Below, piece by piece: positions 17,938 to 26,244 of a stretch of 64,000 nt of DNA. The notes beneath the pieces were generated by a model. It made no database searches. It saw only the letters and a program-made list of their open reading frames with translations, and had not been told where the DNA came from. This stretch comes from Oceanobacillus oncorhynchi (lineage in GTDB: Bacteria; Bacillota; Bacilli; Bacillales; Amphibacillaceae): NCBI RefSeq assembly GCF_000821065.1, contig NZ_CDGG01000001.1, positions 3,038,001-3,102,000 on the forward strand. Reading direction: 5' to 3'. The position numbers were made by a program, and so were the translations under genes. Every line of letters starts with the position of its first letter. Within the stretch, counting starts at the first letter, position 1.

Positions 17938-18945
17938 CTATTTTGCTGCTTTTTGTAATTTATGAATCATTTTCAACGCCCGTCCAGTTCCAATAGCAAC
18001 AGATTCTAACGGATTTGGAGCAATATGAACAGGAACGCTAAGCTCTTCTGCAAGCCACTCCTGCATTCCATTTAGTTGAGAACCGCCGCCTGTAAGAACA
18101 ATCCCGTTATCAACGATGTCACCACTCAATTCTGGCGGGCATTCTTCTAATGTTGAACGAATCGTTTCTAAAATTTGTTCTAAAGATTCTTTTAAGGACG
18201 CATAAATTTCGGTAGAAGTAACTTCGATTGTTTTTGGAAGTCCAGTAACCATATCACGGCCGCGGATTTCCATTGTTTCTTCTTTATGATTTGGATGTGC
18301 ATACCCAATTTCCATTTTGATATTTTCGGCAGTGCGCTCTCCGATTAAAATATTATATTGCTTCCGGATATGCTGAATAATTTCTTCATCCATTTTATCT
18401 CCTGCAGTACGTACAGAGTTACAGGATACAATACCTCCAAAGGAAATAATACCAACCTCTGAAGTACCGCCTCCAATATCCACGATCACATTTGCATAAG
18501 GCTCATCCACCGGTAAATCCGCACCGATTGCTGCAGCAACAGGCTCTTCAATTAAATGAACTTGTTTTGCGCCATAGCTTGATACCGCATTATGAATCGC
18601 TCTTCTTTCTACGCTTGTGCTGCCTGATGGGGTACATACAATGACATTCGGTTTACGCATAGACATCCCTAATGTTTTGCTTACCTTTTTAAGTAATTCC
18701 TTCAGTAATTGAGCAGTAACGTCATAATCTGCAATTACCCCATCCTTTAAAGGGCGGATCGGGATGATATTCTTCGGCGTCTTACCGACCATTTCCTTTG
18801 CTTCTGTTCCGACAGCCATTACTTGCTTTGTATTCACGTCAATTGCTACTACACAAGGTTCGTTTAAAACAACTCCCTTTGATTTTGAATACACCAGAAT
18901 ATTTGCAGTTCCTAAATCAATACCAATTTCAGCACTTGAAAACAT
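17938..18945 (-). CDS. mreBH: Actin-like cell-shape protein MreBH
   Basis: A 335-residue bacterial actin forming membrane-associated filaments that guide cell-wall synthesis. The phosphate-binding loops [12 protein letters not shown] and [16 protein letters not shown], the [13 protein letters not shown] segment and the adenosine loop [16 protein letters not shown] are complete. The short length, the [20 protein letters not shown] start and the stand-alone position away from mreCD fit MreBH rather than MreB or Mbl. In B. subtilis MreBH directs the hydrolase LytE and belongs to the SigI heat regulon. GGAGGAT precedes the ATG. Confidence 0.92.
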   Translation of the reverse strand: MFSSAEIGIDLGTANILVYSKSKGVVLNEPCVVAIDVNTKQVMAVGTEAKEMVGKTPKNIIPIRPLKDGVIADYDVTAQLLKELLKKVSKTLGMSMRKPNVIVCTPSGSTSVERRAIHNAVSSYGAKQVHLIEEPVAAAIGADLPVDEPYANVIVDIGGGTSEVGIISFGGIVSCNSVRTAGDKMDEEIIQHIRKQYNILIGERTAENIKMEIGYAHPNHKEETMEIRGRDMVTGLPKTIEVTSTEIYASLKESLEQILETIRSTLEECPPELSGDIVDNGIVLTGGGSQLNGMQEWLAEELSVPVHIAPNPLESVAIGTGRALKMIHKLQKAAK

Positions 18946-19762
18946 ATATAAAATCCTCCATTATAATTCCATTTTTATTTTTGATTCTAGACAGAAAAGA
19001 TAAGCTACGGCACTTTTCCATATAAGTACGTGTTCAAAAAGACCAGTAAATAAGACCAAGAAGTTCCTTTTCCAACGCCTTATTTTTATTGGATTTCTAA
19101 ATTTCCTCTGTAAGTGAATATTCAATAAACCTCAAAAAGAATGAAAAAACATTTCTTTATATCAGTCTGTTTCATATCCGTTTTTATACATTTCATACAT
19201 ATACATATCTAAATTTAAATGATTACATTTTTTGATTCTTTATAGTAATAATGTACAAATCACGACAAAATATCGTAACCAGCGCAGCGTGTATTTTAAA
19301 TCGGCTGCTGCTATAGGTCTACTGGTTATCGATAAATAATAACAAAATTATTTCATTTTCTTAAAATACTATTCTATCAAATGATTGCTTTTTTGGGGGT
19401 ATTGAACTCCCTTTATTATATAGAAAGAACTAGTTTTTAAAATAAAACATAAGCAAAATGAAATCAAGTAACATTTCTGTTACAAATGTGCTTATGATGT
19501 AACATTAGACCTGCTGTAGAAACTTGTCAATATTCATTTTATAGAAATGATTTCCTGTCAATTGAGTAATTTCCAAAGCAGGAGAATTATACTTCATTTA
19601 GAATAGTAGATTTGATAAGGTTTTACAAGTTTAGAAGCAAAAAAATAGAGTGGGAAAAAGAGCTCTGGTAAACCTTGCCTTGATTATTTCAAATATTACA
19701 GAAAACCCTGTGTTATGATGATTTCGCACAAAACAAAACAACAAAAAAAGGAGTGTATGTGC
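18946..19762. other. Long divergent intergenic region between mreBH and the CAP-domain gene
   Basis: 817 bp without a credible gene. Seen in it: a 'GTACGTGTTCAAAAA' element at about 19025 that resembles one at 22960; a bulged inverted repeat TATCG-AACCAG / CTGGTT-CGATA at about 19270-19335; a perfect inverted repeat GTAACA-tttc-TGTTAC at about 19468; and ACCCCC on the minus strand at about 19396. The rest is AT-rich. Promoters of both genes must lie here, but I cannot assign them with confidence. Confidence 0.5.
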
Positions 19763-20467
19763 ATGTTTAAGAAAGTAGGCATTGCTACTGCATTGTCAGC
19801 AACCGTATTATTTGGAGGAGCGTTCGTTTCAGATGTAGAAGCATCTGCAAATTCAGGGGCCTTTCCTCAAAATTCCGCACAGAACGATTATACTGTGAAC
19901 GGGCAAGGTTGGGACACATTAAATACGAGCAATTTCGATTGCTTTAATACGATAAACGGAGAAGCAGCTCCAAATACAGAAGCTGAGGCGCCAGCTGAAA
20001 ATCAGTCATCTGAAGAAGCAAATCAGGAAGAGGCTGGAAATCAGGAAGCAGCTCAGCAAAATCAAGAAAATAATCAAGCGGATGGAGAGGTAAGTCAATT
20101 TGAGCAAGAAGTAGTTGACTTAACTAACCAAGAAAGAGAAAAAGAAGGTCTTGCACCGCTTGAAATAGACACTGAGTTAAGTGAAGTCGCTCGCGCGAAA
20201 TCACAAGATATGCAAGAAAATAACTACTTCGATCATAATAGCCCGAACTATGGTTCTCCATTTGATATGATGCAAAGCTTCGGTATTGATTACAATACTG
20301 CGGGTGAAAATATTGCTCAAGGACAGCAATCTCCAGAAGAAGTTGTAGATGCATGGATGAACAGCCAAGGACACCGTGAAAACATCATGAATGGTGATTT
20401 CACTCACATTGGAATTGGTCATGTAGAAGATGGCAACTATTGGACTCAAATGTTTATTGGAAAATAA
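19763..20467 (+). CDS. Secreted CAP/SCP-domain protein (YkwD-like)
   Basis: A 234-residue exported protein. A signal peptide (MFKKVGIATALSATVLFGGAFVSDVEASA) is followed by a Glu/Gln/Asn-rich linker (about residues 65-110). The C-terminal CAP domain (FEQEVVDLTNQEREKEGLAPLEIDTEL to the end) has SQDMQENNYFDH, TAGENIAQG and the SQGHRENIMNGDFTHIGIG signature. CAP proteins in Bacillaceae (YkwD) are secreted and often spore- or wall-associated; their biochemical role is unclear. AAAGGAG at 19747 fits the ATG at 19763, so earlier in-frame ATGs (19715, 19757) are unlikely starts. Confidence 0.85.
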   Translation: MFKKVGIATALSATVLFGGAFVSDVEASANSGAFPQNSAQNDYTVNGQGWDTLNTSNFDCFNTINGEAAPNTEAEAPAENQSSEEANQEEAGNQEAAQQNQENNQADGEVSQFEQEVVDLTNQEREKEGLAPLEIDTELSEVARAKSQDMQENNYFDHNSPNYGSPFDMMQSFGIDYNTAGENIAQGQQSPEEVVDAWMNSQGHRENIMNGDFTHIGIGHVEDGNYWTQMFIGK

Positions 20468-20496
20468 ACAGATTCTTTTAATAGAATAAGATAAAT

Positions 20497-20562
20497 GAAA
20501 AACCTTCCGCGTGAATGACAATGCTTTTTATTGAAGAGCCATTCATACGGGAGGTTTTTTAC
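20497..20562 (+). terminator. Intrinsic terminator of the CAP-domain gene
   Basis: The long stem AAAACCTTCCGCGTGAATG against CATTCATACGGGAGGTTTT has internal mismatches and is followed by TTTT. Confidence 0.75.
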
Positions 20563-20568
20563 ATAAGA

Positions 20569-20709
20569 TGCTGAATATATCCGCTCCAACGGGTTTCATG
20601 GGGTGAGTAATCGCAACCCCAGAAATACACTTCGCTTTCCGTAGCGGACATCTCTTCGGCAAGAACACCGATGTTTTAAAGACCAAGCGGTATTCTTGGT
20701 TTTTCTTAC
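20569..20709 (+). repeat. Intergenic repeat, family 1, copy C (short complete form)
   Basis: About 140 bp from GCTGAATATATCCGCTCC to CGGTATTCTTGGTTTTT. The right end folds as CAAGAACACCG / CGGTATTCTTG (one mismatch) followed by TTTTT, i.e. a terminator-like hairpin. It shares both ends with copies B and D and, inverted, with A. Confidence 0.8.
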
Positions 20710-20735
20710 ATAAGATGCTTCATGCTACAATAGTG

Positions 20736-20780
20736 AAAACCACAAAAATGCAGTAATGACAGAAGTTTTTGTGGTTTTTA
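20736..20780 (+). terminator. Terminator-like hairpin
   Basis: A perfect 13-bp stem AAAACCACAAAAA / TTTTTGTGGTTTT, the second arm acting as the T run. No gene precedes it closely except the repeat; it may insulate glsA. Confidence 0.5.
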
Positions 20781-20964
20781 GCTGCCGAAAAAAGGAGTGC
20801 TTTTTTATCATTTGGTTGATTGTTCCGGCCAAACTCTCTGTCAGGTAAGAAAATAAATGCATCATGGAAAAGATTGACGGCTAAAATGATGATTTACGGG
20901 GTATAGTTTTTATAAGAAGTTTTAGAATGAAGATAGTTTCAATATATAGTAAAGGGGTGTCAAA

Positions 20965-21960
20965 ATGGTACAAGGACATGTGAATTTAAATACAGAAAAA
21001 ACGGAGCAATGGATTCAAGAATATGTAGATGGCTGGGTAGAGTTTTTTAAAAAACAGACAGACACTGGAAAAGTTGCTGATTATATACCAAAATTAGAAG
21101 AAGCAGATCCCAATTCTTTAGGCATTACGATTATTGGTAAGAAAGGAACAGAAATCCGCTCTGGTGATGTGGAGCATGAGTTTTCTATTCAAAGTATTTC
21201 TAAAGTTCTTAGCTTTATTACGGCATGTATGGACAGAGGAATAGCTTATGTCCTGCAAAGAGTGGATGTGGAACCGACAGGGGAAGCGTTTAACTCTATT
21301 ATGCACTTAGAAGTTAAGGGACACCAGAGGCCATTTAATCCTCTGGTCAATTCAGGAGCAATTACTACCTCATCATTATTAAGCGGGAACACATCAGATG
21401 AAAAGCTGGAGCCATTATTTCAATTAATGGAAAAAATAATCGGCCGCCGTCCGGAAATTGATATTGATGTATATGTATCGGAACGTGATACTTCCATGCG
21501 AAATCGAGCCATTGGTTATTACTTATTAGAAGAAGGGTATTTAGAATCGGATTTAGGAGTAACCTTAGAAACATATTTTAAGCAATGCTCGATTAATGTT
21601 ACGACAGATGATTTAGCCCGTATAGGCCTGGTTCTTTCGAATGATGGCATTCACCCTGAAACAGAAGAAATAATTATTCCCAGGAATATCGTACGTATTG
21701 CCAAATCTTTAATGTTGACATGCGGGATGTATGATGCTTCAGGGAAATTTGCTTCTTATGTCGGTATTCCTGCAAAGAGTGGTGTTTCAGGCGGGATTCT
21801 GGCAGTTGTCCCTCCAAGAGTGCGTGAAAATGAGTTGCCATTTTTAAGCGGCTGTGGTATTGGTGTATTTGGACCAGCTTTGGACAAGCAGGGAAATAGT
21901 GTTGCAGGAATTAAATTACTCCGTCATATTGCGAACAGCTGGGATTTGAGTTTGTTTTAA
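20965..21960 (+). CDS. glsA: Glutaminase
   Basis: A 331-residue glutaminase hydrolysing glutamine to glutamate and ammonia in the cytoplasm. It has the serine-beta-lactamase-like fold. The catalytic SxxK lies in FSIQSISKVLSF. The conserved blocks RPFNPLVNSGAITT, GYYLLEEGYL, the TCGMYDASGKFAS segment and SGVSGGILAVVP are present. The length equals the usual single-domain family length. AAAGGGGTG precedes the ATG. Monocistronic by its surroundings: a hairpin upstream, and an inverted repeat (22004-22036) plus a new promoter downstream. Confidence 0.93.
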   Translation: MVQGHVNLNTEKTEQWIQEYVDGWVEFFKKQTDTGKVADYIPKLEEADPNSLGITIIGKKGTEIRSGDVEHEFSIQSISKVLSFITACMDRGIAYVLQRVDVEPTGEAFNSIMHLEVKGHQRPFNPLVNSGAITTSSLLSGNTSDEKLEPLFQLMEKIIGRRPEIDIDVYVSERDTSMRNRAIGYYLLEEGYLESDLGVTLETYFKQCSINVTTDDLARIGLVLSNDGIHPETEEIIIPRNIVRIAKSLMLTCGMYDASGKFASYVGIPAKSGVSGGILAVVPPRVRENELPFLSGCGIGVFGPALDKQGNSVAGIKLLRHIANSWDLSLF

Positions 21961-22148
21961 CTAAATATTTTTCGACAAAAATGGAAACAGAATAACAACT
22001 TTCTGCAATTTAGTCTTTGCTTATCAGACTAAGTTGCTTATAATGGAGTTAATGTAGAATATCCCAGCCTTTTTTTAATATTTGGGGTATAGAATGGGAA
22101 GAGCTTTTTTAAAAGCAGTAGAGAGATAAGTAATGAGGTGTGTAGGTA

Positions 22149-22619
22149 TTGGTGCGTGTATTATTTGTATGTTTAGGGAATATCTGCCGTTCCCCGATGG
22201 CGGAAGCGATATTTCGAGATTTTGTGGAGAGAGAGCAGCTGGAAAAGAAGATTCAGGTTGATTCTTGCGGAACCGGCGACTGGCACCTTGGGGAATCACC
22301 GCATTCCGGGACAAGGGAGATACTTGAGCAGCAGGGGATTTCCTGTGATGGAATGGAATCAAGATTGCTTACAGCAGATGATTATGAGCGATTTGATTAT
22401 ATGGTTGCGATGGATCAGAATAATTATAATTCACTTACAGAATCCAACAATCAGGAAAAGGCAGCTATCGTGAAATTAATGGAATTTGTGGAAGACATAG
22501 AAGAAGAGGATATCCCTGATCCATATTATACCGGGGATTTCGATCAGACATATCGATTAGTTTCAGAGGGCTGCCATGGGCTGCTTCAATTTTTAAAAGA
22601 AAAGCATCATTTAGATTAA
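22149..22619 (+). CDS. yfkJ: Low-molecular-weight protein-tyrosine phosphatase (YfkJ-like)
   Basis: A 156-residue LMW-PTP. The P-loop is VCLGNICRSP (C-x5-R-S) near residue 9 and the general-acid Asp is in DPYYTGDFDQTY. Start is TTG at 22149 (GTG at 22152 also possible) behind GAGGTG. In B. subtilis yfkJ lies with yfkI and yfkH; the same three-gene order is kept here (yfkJ, a YtxH-like gene, yfkH), so this is an operon with stress-related roles by comparison. It dephosphorylates protein tyrosines or acts in thiol stress; its targets are unknown. Confidence 0.9.
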   Translation: MVRVLFVCLGNICRSPMAEAIFRDFVEREQLEKKIQVDSCGTGDWHLGESPHSGTREILEQQGISCDGMESRLLTADDYERFDYMVAMDQNNYNSLTESNNQEKAAIVKLMEFVEDIEEEDIPDPYYTGDFDQTYRLVSEGCHGLLQFLKEKHHLD

Positions 22620-22632
22620 AGGAGAGATACTA

Positions 22633-22929
22633 ATGGGAAAACGTAAAATTATTTTAGGTGTTGTAGCAGGAGCGGTAGCAGGAGGTGCAGTAGCGTTATT
22701 GGATAAAGAAGCACGCAGTTATGCCTGCGGAAAAGTAAAAGAGGTAAAATCTGCTTCATCTTATTATATCAGCAATCCTTCTGAAGCAATTCAAGGTCTG
22801 CAAAGTACAGTGGACAAGGTGAACGAAGCTTTTGAAAGCGGGTCAGCCAATGCAATGAATGCTTTAGAGCAAGTAGAACAAACATTAGATAAAGTAACGA
22901 ATAAATTTTCAAATAAAGAAATAGAATAG
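22633..22929 (+). CDS. YtxH/YfkI-like small membrane-associated protein
   Basis: 98 residues. An N-terminal glycine/alanine-rich helix (residues 5-24, ILGVVAGAVAGGAVALLD) is typical of the YtxH class. A long amphipathic helix follows (VDKVNEAFESGSANAMNALEQVEQTLDKVTNKF). It starts 13 bp after yfkJ with AAAGGAGAG as ribosome-binding site. By position it corresponds to B. subtilis YfkI. Its function is unknown; YtxH proteins are general-stress proteins. Confidence 0.75.
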   Translation: MGKRKIILGVVAGAVAGGAVALLDKEARSYACGKVKEVKSASSYYISNPSEAIQGLQSTVDKVNEAFESGSANAMNALEQVEQTLDKVTNKFSNKEIE

Positions 22930-23131
22930 TATAGGATGTTCAAATTTGAAGGATTAAAGTGCGTGTTCAAAAATTCCAGCAACGCAGAAATTTGCCGTGG
23001 CATTTGTATTGGGATTTTTGGACATCCCCTTAAAGTGAAAGTTAAAAAAAGGAATGTTTATCTTTGGTAGCATCGGCCTTCTCCTTTTTTGAACAAGCCG
23101 TCTTCAAAGTGGGAAGGGGAGGTAGAAAAAT
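22930..23131. other. Intergenic gap inside the yfk cluster
   Basis: About 200 bp. It has a GTGCGTGTTCAAAAA element at 22960 like that at 19025. It also has an imperfect A/T-flanked stem (AAAAAAAGGAA ... TTCTCCTTTTTTT, about 23045-23093) that could terminate after yfkI. Confidence 0.4.
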
Positions 23132-23947
23132 ATTCGAAATCTGCAGAGTGTGGGTAAATATTTTTGGAGGCATTATGGGGAAGTGGATGTGTTTGGACTA
23201 GCAGCTCAGCTTGCTTACTTCTTTATTTTGTCTTTATTCCCTTTTTTAATCTTCTTACTTAATTTGATTCCGTATTTGCCAATTGATATGGATTTAATTT
23301 TAGAAACAATTGGTGATTTTGCACCGGAACAGGTGATGGGGCTGATTACAACAAATCTGCAATCATTAACTGTTCAAAACAGCGGACTGCTTTCCATCAG
23401 TATTATTGGAACATTATGGGCAGCATCCAACGGGGTCAATGCAATTACAAGAGCATTTAATTACGCTTACGGGATAAAAACAGACCGGTCATTTATCGTT
23501 TCACGGCTTGTGGCGATGGTACTTACTATAGGGATGGTTTTAATTATTATTTTAGCCTTACTGCTTCCGGTTTTCGGAAAAATGATTGGCACGTATCTCT
23601 TTTCATGGATTGGTTTTACAGAATCTTTTTTAGCAGCATGGGGAACCTTGCGCTGGGTTGTGTCTTCTTTTATCTTCTTTATTGTACTGCTCTTTTTGTA
23701 TAAGCTGGCACCTAACCGGAGTCTCAAATTTTCACAGGTTGTCTGGGGCACTGCATTTGCAACGCTTGCGTGGCAGCTGGTTTCCTGGGGGTTTTCCTTT
23801 TATGTACATAACCTGGGGAATTTTTCTGCTACCTATGGCAGCTTAGGTACTATCATTATTTTATTGATTTGGTTTTATTTATTTGGAATCATTATTATTA
23901 TTGGCGGTATTTTTAATGCAGCCCTTCTAAATTGGAAAAGAGATTAA
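23132..23947 (+). CDS. yfkH: YihY/BrkB-family membrane protein (YfkH-like)
   Basis: About 271 residues with six hydrophobic helices and the family start GEVDVFGLAAQLAYFFILSLFPFLIFLLNL. The WAASNGVNAITRAFNYAYG segment and LAPNRSLKFSQVVWGTAFATLAWQLVSWGFSFYV are also typical. Function unknown (the name ribonuclease BN was withdrawn). The start is uncertain. The first GTG is at 23150 and has no ribosome-binding site. GGGGAGG at 23116-23122 is spaced 9 bp from an in-frame ATT at 23132, which I chose. An in-frame stop at 23123 rules out anything earlier. Confidence 0.8.
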   Translation: MRNLQSVGKYFWRHYGEVDVFGLAAQLAYFFILSLFPFLIFLLNLIPYLPIDMDLILETIGDFAPEQVMGLITTNLQSLTVQNSGLLSISIIGTLWAASNGVNAITRAFNYAYGIKTDRSFIVSRLVAMVLTIGMVLIIILALLLPVFGKMIGTYLFSWIGFTESFLAAWGTLRWVVSSFIFFIVLLFLYKLAPNRSLKFSQVVWGTAFATLAWQLVSWGFSFYVHNLGNFSATYGSLGTIIILLIWFYLFGIIIIIGGIFNAALLNWKRD

Positions 23948-23948
23948 T

Positions 23949-23985
23949 AAAGAAACGGTGAGTCAGCTTGCCGTTTCTTTTTTTA
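23949..23985 (+). terminator. Intrinsic terminator of the yfkJIH cluster
   Basis: AAGAAACGG / CCGTTTCTT with a 12-nt loop followed by T7. Confidence 0.85.
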
Positions 23986-24000
23986 GGATAGGAAAGCATA

Positions 24001-24376
24001 AAAATGCTGAATATAGGGCTCTAACGGGTTTCATGGGGTGAGTGATCTTCAATGTTGTCAGGTTAATGCGACCGCTGCGACGGGTTATGGTTGGGTGAGT
24101 AATCTTAGGCCCCAGAAAAACACTACGCATTCCATGGGCCCCGAGCTCATCTCCTTTACAGAAGACTTGCTGATTGGCAAGCCGACAGGCGCAGACAGAA
24201 GCAAAGTCGCACTTATGCCCTGCGGGTGAAAAGAAGACTTGCTGATTGGCAAGTCGTGAGGCGCAGACAGAAGCATAGTCGCACTTATGCCCCGCGGAAA
24301 GCGACTTCCCGCAGCGGACATCTCCATGGCAAGAACACCGATGTTTTAAAGACCAAGCGGTATTCTTGGTTTTTAA
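24001..24376 (+). repeat. Intergenic repeat, family 1, copy D (long form with internal tandem duplication)
   Basis: Shares its left end (GCTGAATAT...GGGTTTCATGGGGTGAGT) and right end (GCGGACATCTCC...CGGTATTCTTGGTTTTT) with copy C but is 2.6 times longer. A second left-end-like segment (GGGTTATGGTTGGGTGAGTAATC) is nested inside. Two ~72-bp tandem units lie at 24161-24232 and 24233-24304, each starting GAAGACTTGCTGATTGGCAA. Open frames across it on either strand do not look like protein. Confidence 0.8.
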
Positions 24377-24528
24377 AAGAATGAAATTAAAAAGCATGTG
24401 CCTCCGATTTATTTCTGTACTAATATAATAAATTGAAAAGCCTAAACAGGATACTAAAGTGTTTTCATACAAATCTTTCTTTGTTATACTGATTTTATGC
24501 AAAAAGTATAATACAGGGAGGGTTTCGA

Positions 24529-25377
24529 ATGAGAAAGAACATATTTGTTTTTAGCTTTATTTTTCTAGCGACATTGTTGCTGGCTGCTTGCGGGTCTGCA
24601 GACCAGGAAGAGGGAACAGATGAACATTGGGAGAGCATACAGGAAAAAGGGGAAATTGTAGCAGGGACTTCTGGAACATTGATTGGTGCATCCTACTACG
24701 ATGAAAATGATGAGTTGACAGGCTATACCGTAGAGATTATGAGAGAAATTGGGGAGCGCTTAGATTTAGAGGTATCATTTGAAATCATGGGAGCGGATGA
24801 TTTAGCAACCGCAATCAATAGCGGCAGAATTGATGTAGGAGCAAATGATGCTACGATCACAGAAACCAATCAAGAAAAATTTGGATTTACGGATCCATAT
24901 AAATATTCGTACATTGTCGCAGCAGTCAGAGAATCGGATAATTCAGGAATAGAAACATTGGAAGACTTAGAGGGTAAAAAAGCCGGCGGGGCAGCCTCGA
25001 CTATCTACAGCCAAATTGCAGAACATTATGGAGCAGAAGTGGTAACCTATGGCAATGCTCCGAATGAAGCTTATCTAAGTGATATCAGTACAGCCAGAAC
25101 GGATTTAGTATTAAACGATTATTATTTAACTAAATTTGGGGTAGCAGCATTTCCTGATTTTGATTTGCACTTGCACCCAACCTTAAAATTTAATCCGACG
25201 GAGCAGGCTCTTATGATGCCAAAAGAATCTACAACGCTTCAGGAGGAAATGAATGGTGCTTTAAATGATATGCGTGAAGACGGAACATTAAGTGAACTGG
25301 CCAAAGAATTTTACGAAGAAGATGCTTCACAAGAACCGGATGTAGAAGTCGAAATTGTAGAAGGTCTGGATTTTTAG
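24529..25377 (+). CDS. Amino-acid (probably cystine-type) ABC transporter substrate-binding lipoprotein
   Basis: A 282-residue extracellular solute-binding protein family 3. Lipobox LLAACG is at residues 17-22. The SBP_bac_3 pattern includes ETLEDLEGKKAGGAASTIYSQIAEHYGAEVV and GRIDVGANDATITETNQEKFGFTDPYKYS. It captures a polar amino acid outside the cell, and the sequence most resembles the TcyJ/TcyK/YxeM group for sulfur amino acids. It is followed after 9 bp by the permease gene, but no ATPase gene follows. Confidence 0.87.
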   Translation: MRKNIFVFSFIFLATLLLAACGSADQEEGTDEHWESIQEKGEIVAGTSGTLIGASYYDENDELTGYTVEIMREIGERLDLEVSFEIMGADDLATAINSGRIDVGANDATITETNQEKFGFTDPYKYSYIVAAVRESDNSGIETLEDLEGKKAGGAASTIYSQIAEHYGAEVVTYGNAPNEAYLSDISTARTDLVLNDYYLTKFGVAAFPDFDLHLHPTLKFNPTEQALMMPKESTTLQEEMNGALNDMREDGTLSELAKEFYEEDASQEPDVEVEIVEGLDF

Positions 25378-25386
25378 AGGTTTAAA

Positions 25387-26073
25387 ATGAATATAACCAA
25401 TATTGATTTTGGCGGTTTTTTTGATGTTCAATTAGCTTGGGAGAGCCTGCCATTTGTTCTTGGCGGGCTGCCGATAACATTACTGATTTCCATCGGCAGT
25501 ATGCTGATTGGACTTGTTTTGGGGCTGTTGTTAGCTTTGGCAAGAGGCTCTAAAAATATTTTCCTGAGATGGCCGGCCAGACTATATATATCCTTTATGC
25601 GGGGAACACCAATTATTGTTTTTTTATATATCCTCTATCTGGGTTTACCCTCTGCTGGAATTCAGCTTGTCGCTGTCCATGCGGCAATTATTGGATTAGG
25701 TCTGAATAGTGCCGCATATATTGCAGAAATCGACAGATCGGCATTAAATAGTGTGGAAAAAGGACAATGGGAGTCTTCACGGGCGTTGAATATGTCTTAT
25801 TGGCTGACACTGCGTAAGATTATACTGCCCCAGGCTACACGAATTGCCATTCCGCCTTTAACAAACGTTTTTATGGATATTGTGAAGGCGACGTCTTTGA
25901 CAGCAGTGATTACAGTGCCTGAGTTATTTCAAAAAGCGCAAATTGTCGCTGGAAGAGAATTTGATGCAATGACCATGTACGTGCTGGTGGCGCTTATTTA
26001 TTGGCCGGTATGTATTTTAATCGGCATGCTGCAGGATCGTTTAGAGAAAAAATATAGTGTATTTGTAAAATAA
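25387..26073 (+). CDS. Amino-acid ABC transporter permease
   Basis: A 228-residue HisM/GlnP-type permease with five predicted helices. The conserved cytoplasmic EAA loop is ALNMSYWLTLRKIILPQATRIAIPPLTN. The RGTPIIVFLYILYLGLP segment is typical of amino-acid importers. It is translationally close to the binding-protein gene (9 bp). A strong terminator follows at 26111, so the ATPase must come from elsewhere. Confidence 0.9.
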   Translation: MNITNIDFGGFFDVQLAWESLPFVLGGLPITLLISIGSMLIGLVLGLLLALARGSKNIFLRWPARLYISFMRGTPIIVFLYILYLGLPSAGIQLVAVHAAIIGLGLNSAAYIAEIDRSALNSVEKGQWESSRALNMSYWLTLRKIILPQATRIAIPPLTNVFMDIVKATSLTAVITVPELFQKAQIVAGREFDAMTMYVLVALIYWPVCILIGMLQDRLEKKYSVFVK

Positions 26074-26110
26074 GTGTATTGCATGAAATAACAGAATCTA
26101 ACAAAATGTA

Positions 26111-26140
26111 AAAAAGAGACATTCCGGTGTCTCTTTTTTA
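26111..26140 (+). terminator. Intrinsic terminator of the ABC importer operon
   Basis: AAAAGAGACA / TGTCTCTTTT with a 6-nt loop and T run. Confidence 0.9.
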
Positions 26141-26244
26141 CATTGCTCCGCTTGCTTTATAATTTCCAAAAAGTCTCAAGGCTTCTCGTGTATAGTTTCC
26201 CTCCTTTCAGAAAAAATAAAACAAAAAGAAAGGAAGGTACGGGA

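Noticed and set aside
24085..24502. Open frames of 80-179 codons on the minus strand across repeat copy D
   Set aside because: They translate the repeat (Cys/His/Ser-rich, internal duplicate peptide) and have no ribosome-binding site or homology pattern.
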